NCBI GenBank assembly: GCA_004431415.1
Contig: QPMI01000040.1
Coordinates: 310,001 to 374,000 of the forward strand
Reading direction: 5' to 3'
Length of the DNA stretch: 64,000 nt
Origin: Cyanophora paradoxa
Taxonomy: Eukaryota; Glaucocystophyceae; Cyanophorales; Cyanophoraceae
Within the stretch, counting starts at the first letter, position 1. Every line of letters starts with the position of its first letter. Below, piece after piece: positions 48,101 to 60,100 of the stretch. The position numbers and the translations under genes are program-made. The notes beneath the pieces were generated by a model that had not been told where the DNA came from, made no database searches, and saw only the letters and a list, made by a program, of their open reading frames with translations.

Positions 48101-51100
48101 GTTCATCACGGCTGCGGAGGCGCCGTGGGCGCCGGCCTCGGTGGCGGTCTCGGCGATCGCGCCGCGCAACGCGACGGTGACGGTGACGCTCGGGTACAAC
48201 GGCGGCGCGTGGGTGACGTCGGTGGCGGCGAGCTGCGGGCCGGCGGAGCGCGGGGCGGCCGTCTGGGGCGAGGTGCAGGCGGTGAGCCTCGGGCGGCGGG
48301 GACGACGGTCAGCTTCTCGGCGGCGGGCCTGGAGCCAAACACGACGTACGTGTGCCAGGCCAACGCGACGAGCACGGCAGGGACCTCGCCCGCGACGCTC
48401 TCGGCCTCGTTCATCACGGCTGCGGAGGCGCCGTGGGCACCGGCCTCGGTGGCGGTCTCTGAGATCGCGCCGCGCAACGCGACGGTGACGGTGACGCTCG
48501 GGTACAACGGCGGGGCGTGGGTGACGTCGGTGGCGGCGAGCTGCGGGCCGGCGGAAGGCGGGGCAACTGCCTGGGGCGCGGTGCAGGCGGTGAGCCTCGG
48601 GGCGGCGGGGACGACGGTCAGCTTCTCGGCGGCGGGCCTGGAGCCGAACACGACGTACGTGTGCCAGGCCAACGCGACGAGCGCGGCGGGGACCTCGCCC
48701 GCGAAGCTCTCGGCCTCGTTCATCACGGCTGTGGAGGCGCCTTGGGCGCCGGCCTCGGTGGCGGTCTCTGCGATCGCGCCGCGCAACGCAACGGTGACGG
48801 TGACGCTCGGGTACAACGGCGGGGCGTGGGTGACGTCGGTGGCGGCGAGCTGCGGGCCGGCGGAGGGCGGGGCGGCCACCTGGGGCGCGGTGCAGGCGGT
48901 GAGCCTCGGGGCGGCGGGGACGACGGTCAGCTTCTCGGCGGCGGGCCTGGAGCCGAACACGACGTACGTGTGCCAGGCCAACGCGACGAGCGCGGCGGGG
49001 ACCTCGCCCGCGACGCTCTCGGCCTCGTTCATCACGGCTGTGGAGGCGCCGTGGGCGCCGGCCTCGGTGGCGGTCTCTGAGATCGCGCCGCGCAACGCGA
49101 TGGTGACGGTGACGCTCGGGTACAACGGCGGGGCGTGGGTGACGTCGGTGGCGGCGAGCTGCGGGCCGGCGGAAGGCGGGGCAACTGCCTGGGGCGCGGT
49201 GCAGGCGGTGAGCCTCGGGGCGGCGGGGACGACGGTCAGCTTCTCGGCGGCGGGCCTGGAGCCGAACACGACGTACGTGTGCCAGGCCAACGCGACGAGC
49301 GCGGCGGGGACCTCGCCCGCGACGCTCTCGGCCTCGTTCATCACGGCTGTGGAGGCGCCTTGGGCGCCGGCCTCGGTGGCGGTCTCTGAGATCGCGCCGC
49401 GCAACGCAACGGTGACGGTGACGCTCGGGTACAACGGCGGGGCGTGGGTGACGTCGGTGGCGGCGAGCTGCGGGCCGGCGGAGGGCGGGGCGGCCACCTG
49501 GGGCGCGGTGCAGGCGGTGAGCCTCGGGGCGGCGGGACGACGGTCAGCTTCTCGGCGGCGGGCCTGGAGCCGAACACGACGTACGTGTGCCAGGCCAACG
49601 CGACGAGCGCGGCGGGGACCTCGCCCGCGACGCTCTCGGCCTCGTTCATCACGGCTGCGGAGGCGCCGTGGGCGCCGGCCTCGGTGGCGGTCTCGGCGAT
49701 CGCGCCGCGCAACGCGACGGTGACGGTGACGCTCGGGTACAACGGCGGGGCGTGGGTGACGTCGGTGGCGGCGAGCTGCGGGCCGGCGGAGGGCGGGGCG
49801 GCCACCTGGGGCGCGGTGCAGGCGGTGAGCCTCGGGCGGCGGGGACGACGGTCAGCTTCTCGGCGGCGGGCCTGGAGCCGAACACGACGTACGTGTGCCA
49901 GGCCAACGCGACGAGCGCGGCGGGGACCTCGCCCGCGACGCTCTCGGCCTCGTTCATCACGGCTGTGGAGGCGCCGTGGGCGCCGGCCTCGGTGGCGGTC
50001 TCGGCGATCGCGCCGCGCAACGCAACGGTGACGGTGACGCTCGGGTACAACGGCGGGGCGTGGGTGACGTCGGTGGCGGCGAGCTGCGGGCCGGCGGAGG
50101 GCGGGGCGGCTGCCTGGGGCGAGGTGCAGGCGGTGAGCCTCGGGGCGGCGGGGACGACGGTCAGCTTCTCGGCGGCGGGCCTGGAGCCGAACACGACGTA
50201 CATGTGCCGGGCCAACGCAACGAGCGCGGCGGGGACCTCGCCTGTGACGATCTCCGCTTCTTTTATTGCGGCTGTGGAGGCGCCGTGGGCGCCTGCCTTG
50301 GTGGCGGTACCGGTTTGGGCGATCGGGCCTCGCGTTGCAACCGTGACGGTGACGCTCGGGTACAACGGCGGGACGTTGGTGACGTCGGTGGCGGCGAGCT
50401 GCGGGCCGGCGGAGGGCGGGGCGGCGGTCTGGGGCGCGTTGCAGGCGGTGAGCCTAGGGGCGGCTGGGACGACGGCGAGCTTTTCGGCGGCGGGCCTGGA
50501 GCCGAACACGACGTACGTGTGCCGGGCCAACGCAACGAGCGCGGCGGGGACCTCGCCCGCGACGCTCTCGGCCTCGTTCATCACGGCTGCGGAGGCGCCG
50601 TGGGCGCCGGCCTCGGTGGCGGTCTCTGAGATCGCGCCGCGCAACGCGACGGTGACGGTGACGCTCGGGTACAACGGCGGGGCGTGGGTGACGTCGGTGG
50701 CGGCGAGCTGCGGGCCGGCGGAGGGCGGGGCACCCGTCTGGAGCACGGAGCAAGGCCTCAACTTTGGATCCGCCGGAATTTCAGTCAGCTTCCGGGCAAC
50801 GGGGTTGGAGCCAGCAAAACCCTACCTGTGCCGGGCTATTGCGAAAAACGCGGCGGGGATCTCGCCCGCGACGCTCTCAACCTCATTTTCCACGGCTGCG
50901 GAGGCGCCGGCGATGCCTGCCTCGGTGGCGGTTTCGGCGATCGGGTCTCGTTTCGCGACGGTGACCGTGACGCTCGGGTACAACGGCGGGGCGTGGGTGA
51001 CGTCGGTGTCGGCGAGCTGCGGGCCGGCGGCGGGCGGGGCAGCGGTCTGGGGTGCTGTGCAGGCTGTGAGCCTCGGGGACGCAGGAAATGCAGTGGCTTT

Positions 51101-54100
51101 CTCTGCATCGGGCTTCACACCTTCGTCATCGCTTGTGTGCAGCGCATCGGCTTTGAATGCTATTGGAAGCTCGCCAGTGCGAATGGCGGCGTCCTTTATA
51201 ACTCCAGCCGAGCCTCCCGCCCCTCCTTCCGCTGTAACCGTATCAAACATTGTACCGCGCTCTGCAACGGTCACAGTCGCGCTCGGGTACGATGGAGGAA
51301 CAGTCATCACCAGCATGGACGTCAGCTGCTCGACAACCACGTCAGGCGCGGTGGTGTGGTCAGGGTCGTCGGCGCCCTCGGCAGGCAGCAGCTCTATCGT
51401 ACTCCAAGTATCAGCGCTCTTGCCATTAACGCGCTATCGGTGTAGTGCCAGCGCTAAAAATGCAGCTGGCGCGTCGCCCGCTGCTGTATCGCTGGCCTTT
51501 ACGACTCCACCGGAGCCCGTTATCATCACTCCGAGCCCATCTCCATCCCCAACACCGATCCCAGTCCCTGTTGACAGCACCGTGAAGCCTACCGTTGCTG
51601 TGACGGAAGCGATCGAGTACGACCCTGACGTCATCTCCGCTCAGGACCTTGTCAATAGCATTGCATCGCTAAGCTCAGCCGTGTATGATACCCCGCCTGT
51701 CATTGTCGGTGACGCGGAAACGCCGGCAAGGCGGCACATGCTGCAGACATCGGGAGCTAGGAGTCGCAGGCGCAAGGCGACTGTAAAGTTCACATTCCCG
51801 GCCGCCCTGGCGCCAACCCAGCAAGTGGTCCGCTGCTTCAAATTTCTTCCGCTCTCGCCGCCGATCTGATTTTGGGGTACCGTACCGCAGACATTCTCGT
51901 CGGTTCTGCAAAGCTCTTCCACGTCCTCCACTGCCGCTTTGCTGCAGGGCGTGTACTCCGTGGCCGATGCTACCTCGGGCGACTCTGCACCGCCCATCCC
52001 CAACCCGCGATACCCGTTTGAAGGTGCGCAATACTTGCCTCTTGCCCTGAGCACTGGCTGACTCGCTTGGCCTGAACAGGGCCGCCTCTGTCATCGGAAG
52101 TCATGGGCACGATGGTGTACGACCCCGATCGCGCCTCGTTCAGTTCGATCGCCTCCGCCATCCAGTCTGCCACAGGCCACAGGCCCGGCGCGCTTGGGGG
52201 GAAGAAGGCGGCGGTTCGACGGCTGCGCTCCAGGGGGCTGCTCCAGTATTCCGAGTCCTCCATCGTCGTCCTCTTCAAGGCCTCGACCGGAGCATTGGAA
52301 GCGGCGAAGAAAGTGCGCCCTCCTCTCAATCTCTTGAAAGATGTAGTGTTTGTATATTTCTGACACGAAAACTTGCTCAGGTCGTGCAGTTTGTTGAAAC
52401 TGGCTCCTCTGTCGCGAATGCAATCTACTCCTTTACGCTCGAAGCGGAAGGAGAAACGTTTTCCGTACAAAATCCAAAGCTCCAGTACAACCCATCGCAA
52501 ACCCTGCCATTCCCCGGTGCGCGTGGCACAAAGACAAGCTCAGCTTGAGCCTACTCGATAGCTATAGACTTTCTCTCTGACGCGTTTTGCTACGCTAGGC
52601 ATTCGGCTATCTGAAGGATCGCCCGTCGAGCTCGACCCAGACGGTATCGGTGCCTCAGACTTCGTTCTTTTTGGTTCTGCTGGGGAAGAATCCATCGGCG
52701 TTGCTGTGTCTCGGAGCCCCGTATTTGCAACAACTTTACGCCTCAGTCACACCCAGCCCGACTACATTCTCGACATAAATAAGGTGGCAGAGGCGACCGC
52801 CACCTGCGCACTCTCCGACGGTGTTGGCAACATTTTTGTCGCTCTGGAAGGTGCGCAACTGCATGCACAGCTCCCTAGCTTCGAAGCGGTGGATACTAGT
52901 TCACACTGACGCATGTCTCCTAACTCCAGGTGCTGCTGGAAATGCCTCCAGCTTGCCTCCAACATTCATGGCAATCGACGCATCTACTCCTGGCATGTGG
53001 AATTTTACACGCTCGCTCGACGCCGCGTCGCTGCCACCGCCAGCGTCCTGCACGTATCTGGGCGGCGTCGGCTCCGCGGCTGCCGTCGTGGTCGGGACCC
53101 GATCGGGAGCGCTGTACCGAGTTCAAGTCTCTGCCGACACGCTTTCAGCCGAGCCTCTAGTGGCTTCGCAGTCGGGAAACTCCCGCAATGTCAAGCAAAG
53201 CTCGATGCCTATCTTACTGAGCGCCACGGCGCCAACGGCGAAACCCACACGCGCCGTCTTTCTACAAGCCGAGACTGCCGTCTGCAAGTCCGACGCGGTT
53301 CTGCACATTGTCGATGCGCAGAACGCGTACGCGGTAACGTCTATTAACACCGCGTTTCCATCCGCCGCGTGCCCCAAATCGCTGGCCGTCTCCCTTGATG
53401 GAACCTCTTTCTTCGTCCTCGCTACGGATGGACGTATTTTCCGCGCGTTGTTGCGCACTTCCGACAGCAGTTCCAAGGACAGCAAGGAGAACAAGGACAG
53501 CAAGGACACCAAAGACAGCATGGAAGATTTCCGCGAAATTCGCGGCGCTCAGACGAATGCCGGCGTGCTCCGCGCAGGCGAGGTCCTCTCCCAGATTATC
53601 TCCGTCTCGAGTCGGGCGTACCTTGTTGTCTCGATCACCGGCGGGGAAACCGGTCCTCGCCTCGCACTCATGTCCCCAGACGGAACTATCGAAATGAGCA
53701 CAGTCAAGCCTCTCTCGGGCCTGCTGCCGTCTGTTGAGGCGGCCAACTCTGCCTCGGCGACCGTCACCATCCATGCCGTGCCCGGCCGCCGCCAGTTCTA
53801 CGCAGTGATCGGCCGTCATGTGGCGCGGTTCGATGTCATTGCTGGTGCATAGCATCGCCTCTGTTTGCTACTATTTCGCTCGCATTAACAAGGGCTTAGG
53901 GGCGCTGCGGCTCTTGAGCGTTCCGCCAAGCGCCACACTCGGCAGCTCGCTGACGGTTAACTTCATGATGAGCGGCATCTCGCCCTCCCTTTCGGTTTGC
54001 AATTTCTGCACTCTCTCGCTATCGAAGAGCCGCTCTTGAATCGTTGCAGATATCGATTCTCAGCGCGGCAAACCTGCGGACGATCCAAAGTTCCCCGTTT

Positions 54101-57100
54101 GCAGACGCCGCTGCCGATCCCGAGGGCCGTCGCGCCACCAGCATTTCCGTCAACAGCCCAGCATTCGCTGTCGGTGGAAGTTACGTACTCCGCATCTGCC
54201 TTGTGGATGAGGCGATCTGCTCGGCGGTCAGCTCGTCTTTCGTCGTCCGCGATGCATCGGGTTCTGCGCACTCCCCTCCGCGCACGGTCCTCTTTACGGC
54301 GACAAACGCTTCGGATGACTCCTTGTTCATCGGCGGGAAACTGCAGGCGGTGCTCGACGGCGTGAGCGTTGAAAGTCCGCAGCGCGGAAATATTCAGGTC
54401 CTCGTGTTTCGTCTTGAGCGTGGTCCTCTGCAGCTCCTGACTCTCAGTACACACAGTCGGCGGTGTTTGCGGACGACGCCGACTCGAAGACACTTGTGGC
54501 GAGGGTGGTATGGAACGACCCCGCGCGCAAGTCGAGCGCCAGTGCGCTTGCGCTCTTTTGCAAGCGTGTAGCTCTGCCCGCGGACTCAAATGGGCACTTG
54601 CGCAGCCGGTCCAATCCGGTCAATGGTCATCCGTCTCCGGCTCTCGGATACCGCCTCGAGCGCCGCCGCCAGCTGGTCCCTCTCTAGCATCGCAGTCTCC
54701 GACGCGACTGGAGTGCGTAAACTATAATATACATACGGCGCTTGCGCGTGGGACTTTTGTGCGCTTGCTGAGTGCGAGCAGGAAATGCTGGAGTGGTCCA
54801 ATGGAGCAGGCAGCGCGGAAGCTGTGTCAGCTTTGGTTGGGGAGAGCATCGAATGCGGCATGCTCAATCTGACTTTGTCCGGCGGTGGAGTCGCGCGGGG
54901 CTGGGTCGCTCTGCAGGACTTCCGCATGTGGGGTTTCGGCCGGCTCAGCCGTGGCGCCCGGTCGTACGACTGCGCGGGCGGCATGACATGCTTCCTCTCC
55001 GATGCATATGGTTCCACCGGATCCGTCGTTTCCATGTGCGGCACAGCTGCACCGGTCACTGTGACGCTGCGCGCCAACATCGCATTGTACGGCCTCAAAA
55101 CGCTCGTCTCCCAAATTGCGGAGGTCACAGGCAGCAACGTCACTATCAACCAAGGCCGTGGGACAAAAACCCGCCGCTCGCTCCTCCAGAAGGTTGCGGA
55201 CCGCGTGACAATCCTAGTGGGCTATGGCCCCGCTGGTACCGCGGTGCGTGTTCGACAAATTGTGTTTGTTGGAATAGCGGCGCCGGCGCCAGTTGCGCTG
55301 AAGCAAATCCGTTTGCGTAGGCTGCCGCAACGCTGTACACAGCAGTCAGTGAGGGCAGTCCGACCGTCTCCATGGTTCAGGGCCTGGCGCTTGAGGGCAT
55401 GGAAGAGAGCATCAACCCGAAGCCCGTCTCCGCTCCCGGTGCGTTACGTGGATACTTGGCATGTAAGCTCTATTGTTCTTGACACGTTAGCTTTAATTTG
55501 CAGCGGGCATTTGGACGGCGGTATCATCGACGATGGGTCATTACGAATTTGCATGCGTTTTCGGCACCAACCTCTTTGCATTCTCCACGGCTGTGGATGA
55601 GACGACAATCAGCATGAAGGAATTCAACCTGCGTATGGGCCAGTGGACTGACGGCCAGAGCGGCCCCGGGCCGGCAACGCGCGGGGCCTTCGCCTGCCAG
55701 GAGCCCAACGTGTATGTGTTTGGCGGAACGAACGCGGCGGTGCCGACGAAAAACCTCTACATGTACTCAACGCTCTCTTCGCTGTGGTCTTTGATTGCTG
55801 TTACGGGCAGCGAACCGCCGCCGCGTTCGGAGGCCGTGCTCATCCCGCTCAGCGGCACCTCAATTCTTCTTGCGTGCGCGCGCACCCTCGTATTTTCTTG
55901 AGCAAAGCTTAACGTGCGATGCTGCATGTGCAGGGGAGGGCTTGACGGCGACGGCAAACCGCTGAGCGACGTATGGCGATTTGACGTGACCGAGCTCGCG
56001 TGGACGGCAGTCGAAGGCCTCGACGCTGGCATTTCTGCGCTGTTCGCGCGGAGGGGGCGCTCCGTCGTCTCTGCCGCTTCTCTCTCTGACATGTTCGTCT
56101 TTGGTGGCTGCACTGCCGAAGCCGCGCCGTCGTTCTTCAACGATCTGTGCGTTTGCGAATGTAAACATTATTCGTGCACAACTTCTCACCGCGAGCACAG
56201 GTACCAAGTATCAGTCGCGCAAGGTGAGCACTACTACTTGGACCAATTCGCAGTTTCCTTTCAGCTTGTCCGACTTCGAAGCATGTTGCTAACTTTACCC
56301 GTGCCAGCAGATTCATCCAGTACCTTGGCGATGACGAAACTGTCACTGGAGGGGAGTCCGCCCACGCCGCGCGCATTCGCTACAGTCCGGCTGTCATCAA
56401 ACGGCGCTCAGGTACAATCGCGTTGGCAATTACATTTGCTGCTCACAGCTTCGGTCTAACAAGCCTTGCAGCTGTATGTGACTGGGGGCTTCATATCTGC
56501 CACCGAGGCGGCGAACCCAAGGGAGCTGTTTATGTACGACTTCAACGGCGAGACCTGGTTCAAGGTCGTGCCAGTGGGGACGCCGCCGCTGTACCCAGTC
56601 CGCAGCGTCGAGCCCATCATGTGGAGCGTGGCTTCTGCAGAGTACGGCGGAAACGCATACATTCTCGGCACGTCGGGCCTCGTTGCGTGGGGCCTCAGCC
56701 GGGCACCGTCTTTCGGAGCAAGCAGCGGCACCAGCACGGCCCCTTACATTGCGGCCGCCCCAAAGCCCTCCACAATCGAGCCGCAGGTGATGTATCCGGG
56801 CGAGAACACAATTCTGGTAGCTGGCGGCTTTGTGTCAGTCTCGTGGGCATCGAATGTGGACACGCACACGCTCGCGACGGTGACCGCGTTCCCTATTGAC
56901 CGGTCCAAGACTTTCGTGAGTACTTGGTCTTCGTTCCTTCTGAGGGCTACTCTAATCACACGCTCTCGTACTGCTGGCCATTAGCTTCTCTGCTCCGGCG
57001 CAAACAAAGGCGCCTGTCTGTCGTCGCTGCCAGTTTCTGCGCCCGTTGGTTCGTACCAAGTTTCCATAGAGCTGACAGGAACAGCCGGAACGGATCCCAT

Positions 57101-60100
57101 CAGCTTGCTGAGGTAAACACAAATTCGCGCGCTCCTTTTGGATCGTTCTAAACCTAACTGCTTGCATGTTAGCGAGTTCTTCCGCGTTATTTCATGTGCG
57201 TCTGAAAATGGCAGGCCACTTCTCTCCAGCTGCGCGCCTCACCCGCCCCGGCTTCGCAGCGTCTGTGACCGAAGTGCTGAACACGATCTCGCCGGGAGTC
57301 CTCGTGGTGGCCCCCGGCCTGTCTGCCGACACGCCTGTCGTCTCCGGTGACAGCATTCGCATCGTGCGGATGCTTTGCTTTCATTTTCGAATTTCATTGC
57401 GCTCTTCTAAAGAGGGCTATGGCACGCAGCTGTGGTCGACCAAAGGTCTTGCGTTGGGGCAGAACGTCACAGTCGAGCTTGTCGAATCCGAAACGGGCGA
57501 CGTGATTCAGGTTATCGAGCGCGTACAGTCATCCACATCCTCGAGCTCCATCTCGTGGCTCGCCGACGTCGTCAACCCGGGCACGTTCGCGTTCAGCGTC
57601 ACGGTTAGCACCGCCGCGGGCTCCTTCACTGGCGTCAGCGACAGCTTTACCATCCAGCGTACGCATGCGTATAACTTCAAATTCGGGTCTAGTTTGCCAC
57701 TGATAGCACGCAGCGTATTCGGTTGGCGTGGACGGACTAAACGTGAACTCGGATTGGAATCCGGGCATGCTAGTCCCTCTGGTGAGTGCACAGTTGTGTG
57801 ACTTCAATTTGCGTTTCGATTCGAAGTTCGTTGACCGCGGGCCCTTGTTCGTGAATCCGCGCCAGATCATCTACACTTTGAATCCTCAGAAAACAATCAC
57901 GACATCCCTCGTTTCTCTGTCCCTGTTGCGGTTCCCGGAGCTTTCGCTGGCTCAGGTGGTTGAGCCTATCATTAAGCTCTCCAAGATTGGCGCAACCACT
58001 TCTATTCCAAGCTCGGTTGTTTCAGTCTCGACGGAAAAGTGGACTATGATCGGCGACTACACGTGGAACATATCCTCTAGACTAACACCGGGTCTCTTCT
58101 TGTTAAAGGTGCGTTCGGCCTCGCTGAGATGAAAACTGCAGCTTCATCCTATTCACATTCGAGTTCGCGCAGGTGGATGTTCCTTCGGACTCGGCTACGG
58201 GGACGACAGTGTTCGTTCTGCTCATATTCAATTAAGTTCTCTCTCTCTCTCTAATGCATTCGTTTTTGTATTGCGCAGTCCATTTTGTATCGGCGGAAGC
58301 TGCGAGCGTGCGTCAATTCTGAAGAAGAAGGAAACGTTGTCTGCACATATTCACTAAATTCTGCGCAGCTGGGTTCGTATTCAAGAATCCTTCGGCTACC
58401 GGCGCAGTAGAGGTACGCAGCGGTTGTTCGCGGATTGGTACCTGTTGCCCGTTTGATTAGATTGCCCACCCCGTGCAATTTCAGGCGCCCAGGATATCCG
58501 TTTCCACCCCGTACACGGTCCGATGGATCTCGGCCGGCGTGCCAGCGGAAACGCTCGTTCAAATCTCGCTGACTAGCCTCTCAACGGGGCGCCCTGTTCC
58601 GGTGAGCTCGAGCAACATGGATGCACGACCATGGCCATATGTTGCTATACTCAGCGCGCATCGCAGATTGCTGTGAGGGCGAACACCGGCTCATTCACGT
58701 TTGTGCCATCGCCCTCTCTTGGCACGGGCTCGTTCGTCTTCGAACTATCGGCCGTCTACAAGGAGAAGACCGTTCGTTCTGCAAGCACGCAGGTTCGCCT
58801 GCCAATCATCTATGCGAGAGCGTACTGGTGCACTTGGGCGACCCAGTTTTCTTGCAGGTCCTCGTGGAGATGCCGGCTGCCTACATCATTGTCCGCCTGC
58901 CCGATGGGCGAGCAAGCTTCAGGGCCGGGCAACGCGTGGCGATCCGATGGTGCGTCAGATTGAGATTAAAAACTTGCAATTGGTCTGTTTTGCGAAATGC
59001 TGACGGGATCGCGCAGGGATCAGGCGAGTCTTTGTTCATTGCCATTGTAACATTTGCGCTCTTGCTGACGTTCCGGTATCGCTTCACAGAACAACGTCGG
59101 GTCGCTCGACGCGTCTCTACGCGCAGTCACCAGCGACGGGTCGATTTTGGTGCGTTACAGCTTCATGATATTCCGGCCTCGCCGGCCTTAGCTAAAGATG
59201 CACATGCTCTGACGCTTTCCTTGCACCTGCAAGACTATTGCGCTCGGCGTCCCCAACACAGGTGAGCCTACCATGGCCTGGCCATATGCATGGCCATGCC
59301 ATCACTGAAGAATCTCGGTCGGAACTCACGCTGATGCGTATGCAGGCTCGTACACGTGGCAAATAAATGACCAGGTTCCTCCGGGGACGTACGCGATCGA
59401 GGTTGGCGTGAGCGACTTCAAAGTCAGCAGCACGAGCGCGCTCTTCACCATCGCGGCCACCGCGAGCTCGATGCCCTCCGTCCGCGTCGCCGACGTCCCG
59501 CCCCTTATCGCCACGCAGAGCTACACGTGCGCATGCGCCCATGATCGATGCCCCCACGGATACGTACGCGCCCGGTGCTGATTGTAATTGGTGCCGCAGC
59601 ATCAAGTGGACTTCGACGGGCGTTCTGCCTGACGAAGAATGCACCGTCGCAATTGTGTCCTTGCCTGCAGGCAACGTTGTTGAGGTGCACGAACGAGATT
59701 TGATTTGTCTAGCTTGCATGCGCACTGCTTAATTGCCACGGCTCTCGCAGAGTCTGGTGGCAAGCATCGCGCAGCAGAGTGTCGAGTGGACGGCCCCGTC
59801 GACGCCGGGCGAGTACCGCGTCGATGTGCGGGCGCGCAACGTGACGGGCGAGAGCAAGAAATTCGAGATCAAACCGAGTGCGCTCGTACATTGTATTACT
59901 GTTTGTCGACTTGCTGAATATGCGTGAGCTTGAGCTTAACGCACGCGCTTCTACAGTCCCTCCCGTCCCCGACCCCTGCCTCGGCAACCCGCCGTCAGCA
60001 GTGGCCACAATCAAGGAGACGGGATCCAAAGCAGGTCCGCCCGAGCCTACAATCACGTTTATTGAATTCCGGGTCCTCACGACATTATAAATTATCCGAT

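Noticed and set aside
43613-48199. 1,528-codon open frame on the minus strand across the FN3 array
   Set aside because: It repeats with the same 309-bp period and results from GC-rich codon use in the + strand repeats. The + frame carries FN3 pattern, Cys pairs and continuity with neighbouring domains.
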